Positions 44,315-53,349 of a stretch of 64,000 nucleotides of DNA are shown one piece after another. Made by a program: the position numbers and the translations under genes. Each line of letters starts with the position of its first letter. The first letter of the stretch is position 1. Location: the NCBI GenBank assembly GCA_030603445.1, contig JAUVXU010000002.1:1-64000 (forward strand), given 5' to 3'. The notes below the pieces were generated by a model, which was not told the DNA's origin, made no database searches, and saw only the letters and a list, made by a program, of their open reading frames with translations. The stretch is from Methanomicrobia archaeon. Lineage in GTDB: Archaea; Methanobacteriota_B; Thermococci; Methanofastidiosales; NM3.

Positions 44315-44475
44315 ACATATTCTATAATCAAATTTTATACATATAACATCATCCCAATACAGATATTTAATGTATTTTTGTGTATTGGACTTTTTAAGGC
44401 AACATAAATATTCTAAAAAAAGAGGATAAAATTTATATAATGCCGAATAATTCATACATAAAAGGGATTGACACG

Positions 44476-44679
44476 ATGAAACCACAACGCTGCCCATATA
44501 TAAAGACGCGGCCCAACGGATTTTTTATGGGCGATGAAGAATACTGTTCTATTACAGGTACACGATTATCAAACATACATATAAATAAAGTAAGAACACT
44601 GTGTCATAAGGACTTCCTACTTTGTCAACATTATGCAAAGATGATAAAAAAAGATCTAGTGTCTGAACTGCAAAAATAG
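44476..44679 (+). CDS. Small Cys/His protein of unknown function
   Basis: 67 residues if started at ATG 44476 (MKPQRCPYIKTRPNGF), preferred because AAAGGGATTG lies ahead; ATG 44440 would add 12 residues. Cysteines in QRCPYI, EEYCSITG, RTLCHKDFLLCQHYAKM could bind zinc or an iron-sulphur cluster. A TATA-like element lies near 44425-44435. I do not recognise the family. Confidence 0.6.
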   Translation: MKPQRCPYIKTRPNGFFMGDEEYCSITGTRLSNIHINKVRTLCHKDFLLCQHYAKMIKKDLVSELQK

Positions 44680-44760
44680 TGCCACAGATTCATTAATTCT
44701 AATGATACAATTAAAATATAATTAGCATAATCTTAAAATATTTCTAAAATCAGACAAACT

Positions 44761-45084
44761 TTAGTCGCTTTCTATTTTTTCAACGATTTTTTTAATAAAA
44801 TCGAGCCCATCGTTTAGCAGTTTGTCGCCTTTATCTGTTATCGAGTAGTACTTTCTCTTTATTTTGTTCCCCTTTTCTTCACGAATATCATTTACAACAT
44901 ATCCTCCAGATTCCAATTTATAAAGAACCACATATGAGGTAATAGTGGCGGGGGTCCACCCAAAATTCTTCTCTATTTCTTCCTTTATTTCGTAACCATA
45001 CATAGGACGTTTTTGTAAAAGTTTTAAAACATATATCCACATTACTTCCTTTGTAAGTTTATGATTTAATCTATTAAGAGGCAA
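44761..45084 (-). CDS. PadR-family transcriptional regulator
   Basis: 107 residues with the PadR winged helix: VMWIYVLKLLQKRPMYGYEI, NFGWTPATITSYVVLYKLES, KRKYYSITDKGDKLL. It is a short, one-domain PadR with a brief C-terminal dimerisation helix. It lies divergently from the methanogenesis marker operon at 45221, so it might control that operon; the 136-bp gap between them would hold both promoters. Ligand unknown. Confidence 0.85.
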   Translation of the reverse strand: MPLNRLNHKLTKEVMWIYVLKLLQKRPMYGYEIKEEIEKNFGWTPATITSYVVLYKLESGGYVVNDIREEKGNKIKRKYYSITDKGDKLLNDGLDFIKKIVEKIESD

Positions 45085-45220
45085 TAGTATCGACCTTTAT
45101 GAATATTATATTTCCATATAATACTTCATTCAAATATAAATCTTACTGATTTGCGGCTGTGTTGCACAATTCAGCATGATTTACGATAGTTTTATATAAA
45201 ATCCAATATAAAAATCATAT

Positions 45221-45637
45221 ATGGAAGTTGTATCCAGACTTCTGGTTTTATCGCCTGATTCACAATATTCTCCTTCATATCTAGCAAGAGCTGCATCTGC
45301 CTTAGAAAACAATGTTTTCATAAAACAGACATGTTATGGAATATTATTAGAAGGCGAAAAGGAAGATGTGAATTATGTATCTTCTGAATTAAAAAAAATA
45401 GATCCTAATAGAATATTTACTAAAATAAGAGCATTTCCATTAGGGGATAAACGTCGCTGTAGGGCAAATAAAGGTTCAGCCCGACCAGGATTTTACTTTT
45501 TAGAGAAAGAAATTGATTTGCTCCCCTCTATCGTGAAAGGGCTTGAAAGCCCTGGTGATACAAAAAAAATAAAGTTAAAAAACACAAAAAAGATAACACC
45601 TGAGAAATTTAAAGAAATTATGGAGAAATCAATATGA
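45221..45637 (+). CDS. Methanogenesis marker protein 6
   Basis: 138 residues matching the methanogenesis marker 6 family, found only in MCR-bearing archaea. Characteristic stretches: LVLSPDSQYSPSYLARAASA and the RRCRANKGSARPGFYFLEKE block. Function unproven. TATA-like TTTTATATAAAATCC at about 45191 is 25-28 bases before the ATG, so the operon mRNA is probably leaderless. First of seven marker-type genes on the plus strand leading to mcr. Confidence 0.85.
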   Translation: MEVVSRLLVLSPDSQYSPSYLARAASALENNVFIKQTCYGILLEGEKEDVNYVSSELKKIDPNRIFTKIRAFPLGDKRRCRANKGSARPGFYFLEKEIDLLPSIVKGLESPGDTKKIKLKNTKKITPEKFKEIMEKSI

Positions 45638-46017
45638 TTTGTATATCTAAAGATTCAAAAGCTAATGAGCTCTGTAAAATGGCACTCGCCATTCATGAAT
45701 TATCAGGTGGCCTTCCTATCACCATGCGCTCAAAAAACCATAGGGGCGTGCGGGTCGAAAAAGGAAAAGTAGTAGACATAAACTACAGCGGACCTACACT
45801 TGAAGAAGTATTAAGAACAGGCAAAAAAATCCACACTACTCCTATAAAAGGCATTTATAAAGGCATACCAGTATGTGTTGTGCCAATAAAAAATGAGATA
45901 GGAGAAACGATAATTGCCCTTGGGGTCGTGGATATAACGATGGGCATATTTGAAGATCTTATGCTTATCACGTCACGCCCAGAAATTATAAAACTTAAAG
46001 AAAAAAACATGTTATAA
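45634..46017 (+). CDS. DUF2111 protein (methanogen-specific)
   Basis: 127 residues: ICISKDSKANELCKMALAIH, GGLPITMRSKNHRGVRVEKG, YKGIPVCVVPIKNEIGETII, ALGVVDITMGIFEDLM. The fold looks like a small ligand-sensing (PAS/heme-binding-like) domain and the composition fits DUF2111, which is found beside marker genes in methanogens. It overlaps marker 6 by 4 bases. Biochemical role unknown. Confidence 0.7.
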   Translation: MICISKDSKANELCKMALAIHELSGGLPITMRSKNHRGVRVEKGKVVDINYSGPTLEEVLRTGKKIHTTPIKGIYKGIPVCVVPIKNEIGETIIALGVVDITMGIFEDLMLITSRPEIIKLKEKNML

Positions 46018-46030
46018 GTGGTGAACCCCT

Positions 46031-46474
46031 TTGAAAGTTGCAATATTTCCTCCAAACTCACTAATTTTAGCTGATTTAATAGAACGTTCAGGACATGAAC
46101 CACTCACCATCATGAAAGAGCTTAGCGTTCGAGTTCGTGACCCGGAAATAGATTCTCCGCCACTTAACATTACTCCGGAGGACTCAAGCAGAGGCCTAAA
46201 ATACGCATCAGCAGAAGCACCATCTGGTGTTCGTGGGAGACTAGCTGTGTTCGGACCAATATATGAAGAGGCTGATGCAATTGTAGCACTTAAGAATTCG
46301 CCCATAAGCTTCGGGTGTTTGGGATGTGCCCGCACTAATGAATTTCTGTTATATATGATACACTCCTCCAAAAAACCACATATTATACTTGAGTATCCCT
46401 CTTCAGAAGAAGAAACGATATGCATAGTAAGGGAAATACTTGATTTTCTAAAGAGGATGGATAACAATGATTAA
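46031..46474 (+). CDS. Methanogenesis marker protein 5
   Basis: 147 residues: [73 protein letters not shown]. The CLGC pair could bind metal. Family membership is by these conserved blocks; activity unknown. It overlaps the next gene by 8 bases. Confidence 0.85.
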   Translation: MKVAIFPPNSLILADLIERSGHEPLTIMKELSVRVRDPEIDSPPLNITPEDSSRGLKYASAEAPSGVRGRLAVFGPIYEEADAIVALKNSPISFGCLGCARTNEFLLYMIHSSKKPHIILEYPSSEEETICIVREILDFLKRMDNND

Positions 46475-47696
46475 AATAGCCCAGATTTCCTGTGGAACAG
46501 AATACAGCGGTATTCAGAACGAAATAGAAAAGGCTGCCGAGATGGTAAATGCAAAGATAATCTTCCCCGATGTCCCACTTGATTATATTGGTGAAACTGC
46601 AGAAATAACAGGTTTTGATGTGCAATCAGCAGGGCTTAAGCTTATGTTTGCTCGAGCCAGGGCTTTGGTAGAAGGTCTAGTAGATGCTGATGCGGTCTTT
46701 CTTACCACTTGTTTTAGATGCGCTGAAGGTTCTTTACTAAAAAACGAGGTAAGAAGATATCTGCAGAATAACTCTGATATACCTGTTGTTATGTACTCCT
46801 TCACACAAAATACGAAAAGAGACGAACTCTTGACAAGAATGGAGGCATTGCAAACTATCGCTGAGAAAAAACAGTTGCTGGCACGCAAACGACAAGAAGG
46901 TCTTACCCTTGGTATTGACTCTGGTTCTGCTACCACCAAAGCTATTGTGATGCAAGACGATGAAGTTATCGGCACTGGTTGGCACCCAACACAAGCAGTT
47001 GTCCTTTCTGCAAAAAAGGCAGTAAATGATGCCCTTAAGACTGCAGGAGTGACACTAAAACAACTTGATTCTATTGGGACAACTGGTTATGGCCGCCGCA
47101 CGTTAGGAAAACATTACAAAGCAAATCTTATCCAAGAAGAGCTGACCGTCAACTCAAAAGGCGCTGTTTGGACAGCTGATTGTCAAGATGGTGAAGCGAC
47201 TGTAATAGATATTGGCGGCATGGACAACAAAGTCATCACAATCAACAAAGGCATACCCGACTCATTCACGATGGGCGGTATTTGTGCGGGTGCGTCTGGA
47301 CGATTCCTTGAGATAACCTCCAATCGCGTAGGTGTGGATATAACTGAACTGGGTGAGCTATCCCTCAAAGGCAATCATAAGAATGTTAACATGGCATCAT
47401 ACTGCATTATTTTTGGGATCCAGGACCTAGTAACGGAGCTTGCAGCAGGTGTTTCAAGAGAAGATGTTGCTGCCGCAGCCTGTTACTCTGTTGCAGAGCA
47501 AGTCTATGAGCAGCAACTGCAAGAGGTCGATATACGCGAACCAATAATTCAAGTTGGGGGGACGTCTCTTATTGGGGGATTGAACAAAGCTTTTGAAGAT
47601 ATTCTAAAAATCAAACCGATAGTTCCAAAATATTCCCAGTTTATCGGGGCTATTGGGGGTGCACTTCTCACATCAGCATACATAGGTGAAGAATAA
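46467..47696 (+). CDS. Methanogenesis marker protein 15 (BadF/BadG/HgdC ATPase-like)
   Basis: 409 residues. The N-terminal 150 are specific to the family, with Cys in ISCGTEYSG and [10 protein letters not shown]. Residues about 150-409 form an ASKHA ATPase: [20 protein letters not shown] (phosphate 1), [21 protein letters not shown] (phosphate 2), [13 protein letters not shown] (cluster-binding Cys as in dehydratase activators) and [15 protein letters not shown] (adenosine). Related activators drive ATP-dependent electron transfer through a 4Fe-4S cluster, which suits a role in reductive activation. Confidence 0.9.
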   Translation: MIKIAQISCGTEYSGIQNEIEKAAEMVNAKIIFPDVPLDYIGETAEITGFDVQSAGLKLMFARARALVEGLVDADAVFLTTCFRCAEGSLLKNEVRRYLQNNSDIPVVMYSFTQNTKRDELLTRMEALQTIAEKKQLLARKRQEGLTLGIDSGSATTKAIVMQDDEVIGTGWHPTQAVVLSAKKAVNDALKTAGVTLKQLDSIGTTGYGRRTLGKHYKANLIQEELTVNSKGAVWTADCQDGEATVIDIGGMDNKVITINKGIPDSFTMGGICAGASGRFLEITSNRVGVDITELGELSLKGNHKNVNMASYCIIFGIQDLVTELAAGVSREDVAAAACYSVAEQVYEQQLQEVDIREPIIQVGGTSLIGGLNKAFEDILKIKPIVPKYSQFIGAIGGALLTSAYIGEE

Positions 47697-48262
47697 TGGA
47701 AGTGGAAGTACGAGGTGCTACACCCGAAGAGAATAAACAACAAAAAAAACTTTGTGAAGATATGTTTAAAGACTTGGGCCTTGGAAAAAAGCTCAAGAAA
47801 ATACTTATTATTTGCGATATAGGCATGCCCGCTTTTTATGTAGCATGTAAATTCAAAAAAGATGTGCAACCAATCTACCTAAAGGATATAGCAAGGATAC
47901 GTGAGCAAGCCACCTTCAAAAGACTGCAAATCACAGAAGAAAGATACTATGACCAGGTAATTAGCATCCTTGGAGAAAAATTCGGAAATGAGAACATAAT
48001 CCAAGACGAAAGGAACATCATCAAGGTAAAAGGAAGCACAACATCAGTAGAAAACATAAAAATATATGATTTTACAGAGGAAGTACGTGAAAGAATCATT
48101 GATGCCTTATGGCATATTCTTCCAGAAGGATTTAAGGTACGCCAATTCAAGCATTTTCCTGATGGATTTATCGTAATGGCAACGGACATCCCCCCCATAC
48201 AAGAATTCGCAGATCAAATTGAAAGTATGAAACAAGAGTTCGGGGGTGAAGAGGATGTTTAA
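47696..48262 (+). CDS. Methanogenesis marker protein 17
   Basis: 188 residues: LVEVRGATPEENK-type start, CDIGMPAFYVACKFKKDVQP, ISILGEKFGNENIIQDERN, DALWHILPEGFKVRQFKHFP, DGFIVMATDIPP. Marker 17 has been reported as a component of the ATP-dependent MCR activation complex together with marker 7, marker 3, McrC and A2. It starts within the marker 15 stop (one-base overlap). Confidence 0.87.
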   Translation: MEVEVRGATPEENKQQKKLCEDMFKDLGLGKKLKKILIICDIGMPAFYVACKFKKDVQPIYLKDIARIREQATFKRLQITEERYYDQVISILGEKFGNENIIQDERNIIKVKGSTTSVENIKIYDFTEEVRERIIDALWHILPEGFKVRQFKHFPDGFIVMATDIPPIQEFADQIESMKQEFGGEEDV

Positions 48263-49154
48263 GATGTATGTCTTCAAAGGAGGGACATATCGCCATGATG
48301 AGATTATAGAAAAAATCGAGGATCTTGGCGGGATAGTAATGCAAAAAACGCCTATGCAAACAGAAATAGATATCACTTTCGCACTGCAAGCCCCGGATCT
48401 TGACAACTTAAAAGAACTTGCGAAAAAACTCAAAGGAGATATTCTTGAAATTCCTTTTGGTGATATGGAAATAGCAATAGTCTCCCCTTCCCTTTCACGC
48501 CATCATCTTCCTCACCCCGTATGCGACATTTCTGAGTTCCTGCGAAGATATGGAGCTACCACTAACATCGTTGGTCTTGCCCGTGGTTATGGAAAAACAA
48601 TATTTCAGATAAAAGACATTGAAAAGAAAATGATAGAAGAACACGATGCAGCAATATTTTCCTATGGGCTTTTTTCTGATTGTATAGTTCTTAAAGAAAA
48701 GGAAACGAAAGAAATTTCCACCTCATACATAATATGTGGTGGGCCATCCAAGATGCCTTTTGATAATTATATTGGGAATATAGGACGAAAAGGGGGCAGG
48801 ATGCGCTCTGCAGCTGAGATTGCAACACTAGAAGAATTAAAAGAGATGCTACTAGAAAAAATAGAAAAAACAAGAGAAAGCATAGAAAAAGATCCCCCAC
48901 CATATGCCCCCGTTTACATAAAACGTGCGCTTGAGGAGCAACTTGGTATTAAAGGCACTCTTGGGGACAATCCTGTTGTGCTCCATCTAAATGGTCTTCG
49001 CATAAAACTCCCTTATAATATATACTATAATAAAATATGTGATGTAAAGATAGGAAACGTAACTCTGGGCGACCTATCAAGAATCAATAAGTCCTATATG
49101 AATGACACCATACTAGTGCGTCTCTTATCCGAAAGCGAATTGGGGGGTGAGTAG
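48255..49154 (+). CDS. Methanogenesis marker protein 7
   Basis: 299 residues: MFKMYVFKGGTYRHDEIIEK at the start (ATG 48255, GGTGA 6 bases upstream; GTG 48246 is the alternative), HHLPHPVCDISEFLRRYGAT, TNIVGLARGYGKTIFQIKDI, IICGGPSKMPFDNYIGNIGR and PPYAPVYIKRALEEQLG. Known as a component of the MCR activation complex that carries complex iron-sulphur clusters. It overlaps marker 17 by 8 bases, which fits co-assembly. Confidence 0.88.
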   Translation: MFKMYVFKGGTYRHDEIIEKIEDLGGIVMQKTPMQTEIDITFALQAPDLDNLKELAKKLKGDILEIPFGDMEIAIVSPSLSRHHLPHPVCDISEFLRRYGATTNIVGLARGYGKTIFQIKDIEKKMIEEHDAAIFSYGLFSDCIVLKEKETKEISTSYIICGGPSKMPFDNYIGNIGRKGGRMRSAAEIATLEELKEMLLEKIEKTRESIEKDPPPYAPVYIKRALEEQLGIKGTLGDNPVVLHLNGLRIKLPYNIYYNKICDVKIGNVTLGDLSRINKSYMNDTILVRLLSESELGGE

Positions 49155-49156
49155 CT

Positions 49157-50662
49157 ATGAATATAATGCTTGATTCAAACCCTACTAAAACGGATAAGAA
49201 CACAATAGAAAAAATTATAGGTTATGCCCCAACACCCGATATGCCCATAATAATAGAAAGAAAAACAACTAAAGATGTAACTATAAAAAATACATATGAT
49301 ATCACAACAACAAAAGGCATTTTGAGAATAGAGACCTACAACAACGAGTACTACCAATTCTTCAAAAACAACATTGAAAAGTTTGAGGGATTAAATATAC
49401 AATGGACAGATAAGAATACTGTAAATTTTGGCACCTTCCCTGTAAATTCCGATGTTACAAGAAAACAATTTGATTATGAAAGTTATGATGTGCTCTTTGG
49501 CCTTTCAGGTTTTGATAAATCACAAGGTGTGATAATCTTTGTAAAAAAAGGCTATATCGGAAATAACGGCCTTGAAAAAGGCGTTTTTGGTAAAGTGGTA
49601 AAAGGGAAACATCTGCTTTTCGAGATGGAATCAAGCGACAAAATAATCAAAATAGAAAAGCGACAAGTACGCTCTGAAATATTTGATTACAAAATCGTAA
49701 CTTCAGGTAATGAGCTTGTCCAAGAAAACGACCACATAATAACTAAGGTTGTGGTTGATCTTGACGAAAATTGCCCATATACTTGCGAGCACTTTCTATT
49801 CCTGACTGCAAATGGCATATTCGAAATCACCGAGTCCCTAAACACCTACTGCAAGAATGCTTCACTAAAAGGGGTAACCTTGCCAAATGAACAAACAAAA
49901 CTTCGTTCAAAAGGAAGCTTGAGCGTACGTATATCTGGTAAGGAAGAGGGATGTGTATATATCTATTTTAATGATTCCATAGAAGACAAAACGCATACGG
50001 TTTTTGGGAATGTTATTAAGGGGCTTGAATTACTACAACAACTTAAGCCTAAACAAAAAACCAAGATATCATCCTCTATAATGCGCATCAATACACTTGG
50101 GTTAACACAATTACAAGCTGAGAAGCTTGTAAAAAAGAGTGGAATAGAACATATAAGAGTAGGCAACGCATCAGACGATGCAATAATTATCAGGCAAGAC
50201 CCGGAATTGACCCTTGATGCAATAAAGAAAAACTCGATTGCCACAGAAGGTGTTGATCCTAAAAATGTTTTTAAAGTACAACTATATGAGGATGTTGCAC
50301 CAAATACTGTACGCTACTTCAAAATAATCACAGGATTAAAGACACGTGCACTTGGAAGACTTTCCGTAATATTTGCCCATGAGGAAGTGGACATGATCCT
50401 TTTTACAGGAGATACTAAACTAGGAGGAGACCTAATACCTGAAAATCACCCCACAAATATTGTAAAAGCAGGAGATATAGGTGTGACTAATATGGCATCA
50501 CGTCAAAAGGGGACAGTCGGGGTCCGATTCAATGACAACGACGAGTACGGCCCCACAGGAGAAGATTTTTCCCATACAAATATAGTTGCACATATTGAAA
50601 ATATCGGTGCATTGAGTTCGATTAAAGATAATGACACAATATATTTACTATTGGATGGCTAG
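49157..50662 (+). CDS. Methanogenesis marker protein 3 (cyclophilin-like)
   Basis: 501 residues. Two cyclophilin-like beta-barrel regions are recognisable: the middle (VVVDLDENCPYTCEHFLFLT) and the C-terminal part (VQLYEDVAPNTVRYFKIITG; GTVGVRFNDNDEYGPTGEDF; HIENIGAL). Marker 3 is described as part of the MCR activation complex. Two bases separate it from marker 7. It ends 250 bp before mcrB, in which lies a separate mcr promoter. Confidence 0.88.
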   Translation: MNIMLDSNPTKTDKNTIEKIIGYAPTPDMPIIIERKTTKDVTIKNTYDITTTKGILRIETYNNEYYQFFKNNIEKFEGLNIQWTDKNTVNFGTFPVNSDVTRKQFDYESYDVLFGLSGFDKSQGVIIFVKKGYIGNNGLEKGVFGKVVKGKHLLFEMESSDKIIKIEKRQVRSEIFDYKIVTSGNELVQENDHIITKVVVDLDENCPYTCEHFLFLTANGIFEITESLNTYCKNASLKGVTLPNEQTKLRSKGSLSVRISGKEEGCVYIYFNDSIEDKTHTVFGNVIKGLELLQQLKPKQKTKISSSIMRINTLGLTQLQAEKLVKKSGIEHIRVGNASDDAIIIRQDPELTLDAIKKNSIATEGVDPKNVFKVQLYEDVAPNTVRYFKIITGLKTRALGRLSVIFAHEEVDMILFTGDTKLGGDLIPENHPTNIVKAGDIGVTNMASRQKGTVGVRFNDNDEYGPTGEDFSHTNIVAHIENIGALSSIKDNDTIYLLLDG

Positions 50663-50908
50663 CATACATAATAAGATGTATCTATCAAAAATACCATAGT
50701 ATTCTCACATATAATGCTATAAAAATAATGAATAATATATATTTACATATTATAACAAATATTATATATGTATTTACTCTCTTTTTTTCTAATATTGGTG
50801 GAAAAACTTTATAAATAACAGGTCTCTCCTAATAGTGTAGTCCTAAAATGAAGGACCATAAACACCTTTTATAGGACAATTATAATAAAGGAATATAGGA
50901 GGGAAAAT
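50663..50908 (+). promoter_or_regulatory. mcr operon promoter and 5' leader with alternative hairpins
   Basis: CTTTATAAATA at about 50808-50818 is a strong TATA element, giving a start near 50836-50840 and a leader of about 75 bases. In the leader GTCCT (50840-50844) can pair with AGGAC at 50852-50856 or with a second AGGAC at 50873-50877. AGGAGGG at about 50897-50903 is a strong SD. The two competing stems suggest RNA-level control, which is inferred. Confidence 0.6.
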
Positions 50909-50911
50909 TTG

Positions 50912-52237
50912 ATGCCAAAGTATCAAGATAAGATAGATCTTTATGACAACAAAGGAAAACTCATAGACAGTGACGTTCCTTTGGAAGCAATAAGCCCCCT
51001 CAAGAACCCTGCAATTAAGAAAATTATTTCTCTAGTTCAGAGAGCTGTTGCAGTAGATCTTGAAGCTATTCAAAAATCTATGGCTAACGCTAAATACGGT
51101 AAAGCGTTCCAGATTCTTGGAAGGGGTGTAGATGCCCAAGTAGTTGAAAATGCTGATGCCATCAAAAAAAGGGTATTCGACATATTACAAGTCGAAGAAG
51201 GAGATGGCACTCGCGTAGAGATAATTTCTGAAGGAAAGAGATTGCTTATTGAAGTACCCGAGATACGAATTCGAGCAGAATACTCTGCAGGTATCACGGC
51301 AGCTGCAGCAGCTGTCGTACAGGCCATTATAGAAGAATTTGACGTTCCAATGTTCGATGCTGACCTAGTAAAGGCAGCAGTATGGGGAACATATCCTCAG
51401 ACTGTGAATCTTGCAGGAGCAAACGTGAAGACCATACTTGACGTGCCCCAGATGAATGAAGGTTTGGGATATGCACTTAGGAACATCATGGTCAATCACA
51501 TTGTGGCAATCACGGACAAGAGAGCAATGGATGCAGCAGCACTATCTTCGGTATTTGAACAAACCGCAATGTTTGAGATGGGCGATGCAATAGGCGCTTT
51601 TGAGCGACAGCATCTTTTGGGTCTCGCATATGAAGGCCTAAACGCCAATAACATCGTGCTAGACATTGTCAAGGAAAACGGCAAGAGCGGAACAGTCGGC
51701 TCATGTGTTGAATCACTTGTTGAGCGCGCCATTGAAGACAAAATAATATATGTGGAGAAGACCCTTGGTTCTGGTTATAAGAAGTATAACACAAAAGACA
51801 CATCATTGTGGAATGCATATGCATCTGCAGGTATGATGGCCGCAACAATGGTAAACTGTGGTGCCATAAGAGCAGCTCAGGCAATGCCATCAACGGTCCT
51901 TTACTACAACGACCTTATTGAACACGAGACAAGTTTGCCAGGTGTTGACTTTGGAAGGGCACATGGTACAGTTGTGGGTATGTCGTTCTTCAGCCACTCT
52001 ATATATGGTGGTGGCGGTCCAGGTATATTTAACGGTAATCACATCGTTACACGACACTCAAAAGGATATGTTATACCAACTGTAGCAGCTGCTATGGCTC
52101 TTGATGCAGGAACGCAAATGTTCTCACCAGAGATGACATCAGGCCTTTTCAAAGAAGTATTGTCGAACGTGCCCGAATTCAACCAGCCAATGAAACATAT
52201 TGCAAAAGCTGCTGTTGAAATAAAGGGGGATCTTTAA
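50912..52237 (+). CDS. mcrB: Methyl-coenzyme M reductase beta subunit
   Basis: About 441 residues. Beta subunit of the alpha2-beta2-gamma2 enzyme that releases methane from methyl-CoM and CoB with F430. Seen: [60 protein letters not shown], and the active-site region [20 protein letters not shown] (Tyr of SHSIYGG lines the channel) with [18 protein letters not shown] 50912 is favoured over TTG 50909 by SD spacing. Confidence 0.98.
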   Translation: MPKYQDKIDLYDNKGKLIDSDVPLEAISPLKNPAIKKIISLVQRAVAVDLEAIQKSMANAKYGKAFQILGRGVDAQVVENADAIKKRVFDILQVEEGDGTRVEIISEGKRLLIEVPEIRIRAEYSAGITAAAAAVVQAIIEEFDVPMFDADLVKAAVWGTYPQTVNLAGANVKTILDVPQMNEGLGYALRNIMVNHIVAITDKRAMDAAALSSVFEQTAMFEMGDAIGAFERQHLLGLAYEGLNANNIVLDIVKENGKSGTVGSCVESLVERAIEDKIIYVEKTLGSGYKKYNTKDTSLWNAYASAGMMAATMVNCGAIRAAQAMPSTVLYYNDLIEHETSLPGVDFGRAHGTVVGMSFFSHSIYGGGGPGIFNGNHIVTRHSKGYVIPTVAAAMALDAGTQMFSPEMTSGLFKEVLSNVPEFNQPMKHIAKAAVEIKGDL

Positions 52238-52249
52238 AAGGGATTTACC

Positions 52250-52570
52250 ATGAATATCAAGCCCGAAGTTCAAATCTTTCCGCTACGATTGTTATCAGAG
52301 GAGCGAGCAAGAAATCTACTTGATACATTATCTAAAGTAGATGGTGTTACAAAAATGGAATACAAAGGTTTCAACTCCAAAGACAAAGAAGACTTTAGAG
52401 TAGGCTGGATTTGGATCGAAATGGAATCAGACGAAGAAAGAATCATTGATGGCATAAAGGAAATCTGTAACGAAATATTGCCATTCGGGTATGATATAAA
52501 AACTGGTAGATTCACTAAATACAAGGCAACTACTGCCGACTATTTAAGAGGTCTTGTAAAGGAGGAATGA
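52250..52570 (+). CDS. mcrD: Methyl-coenzyme M reductase operon protein D
   Basis: 106 residues: [63 protein letters not shown]. McrD binds MCR during assembly but is not part of the active enzyme. Here it is shorter than typical homologues of about 140-170 residues, having little after the conserved core. It overlaps the mcrG upstream codons by 4 bases. No mcrC lies beside it. Confidence 0.88.
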   Translation: MNIKPEVQIFPLRLLSEERARNLLDTLSKVDGVTKMEYKGFNSKDKEDFRVGWIWIEMESDEERIIDGIKEICNEILPFGYDIKTGRFTKYKATTADYLRGLVKEE

Positions 52571-52575
52571 TTATT

Positions 52576-53349
52576 ATGAAGTATAAAGCACAATTTGTTC
52601 CTGGAACGACGATTATTTCAGAAAACAGAAAAAAATATATGAATCCTGAATACAAGTTGAAGAAACTCAGATCATTATCTGATGAAGATATCGTACTTGT
52701 TTTAGGACACAGAGCACCTGGCGAGGACTTCAAGAGCGTTCACCCGCCACTAGATGAGATGGGGGAACCAGACTGTATAATTCGTGAACTTGTTGAACCA
52801 ACAGAAGGTGCAAAAGCAGGTGACAGAATCAGGTATGTACAGTTCACCGATTCAGTCTACTCCGCACCAATCACCCCATACCAAAGGGCATGGGCATATA
52901 TGCACAGATACAGGGGAATAGACACAGGTACGCTTTCAGGAAGACAGATAATTGAAGCTCGTGAGAGGGATGTAGAGAAAATAGCTAAAGAACTCATTGA
53001 AACAGAATTATTCGATCCAGCTAGAACTGGAATAAGGGGAAGAACCGTCCACGGACATGCTGTCCGACTGGATGAGAATGGCCTTATGTTCGATGCAATG
53101 AGAAGATACATGTACGATAAGGAAAGCGGCGAAGTAAAATATATAAAAAACATGGTGGGCGAACCAATAGACAGACCAGTTTCTGTCGGAAAACCACTCG
53201 CTGACTCCGAACTTGAAAAAATGACTACAATGTTTAGGGCAGACGGCGTCTCCGTCCGAGAAGATCAGGAAGTTCTCGAGATTGTTAACGCAGTCCATTG
53301 GGGCAGAACCTTTGGTGGATTCAAAAGCGTGAGCAGGGGGGGAGAATAA
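52576..53349 (+). CDS. mcrG: Methyl-coenzyme M reductase gamma subunit
   Basis: 257 residues. [100 protein letters not shown] in order. Gamma subunit contacting F430. The GGAGG at 52560-52564 is too close to ATG 52567, so ATG 52576 is preferred. It abuts mcrA. Confidence 0.98.
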   Translation: MKYKAQFVPGTTIISENRKKYMNPEYKLKKLRSLSDEDIVLVLGHRAPGEDFKSVHPPLDEMGEPDCIIRELVEPTEGAKAGDRIRYVQFTDSVYSAPITPYQRAWAYMHRYRGIDTGTLSGRQIIEARERDVEKIAKELIETELFDPARTGIRGRTVHGHAVRLDENGLMFDAMRRYMYDKESGEVKYIKNMVGEPIDRPVSVGKPLADSELEKMTTMFRADGVSVREDQEVLEIVNAVHWGRTFGGFKSVSRGGE

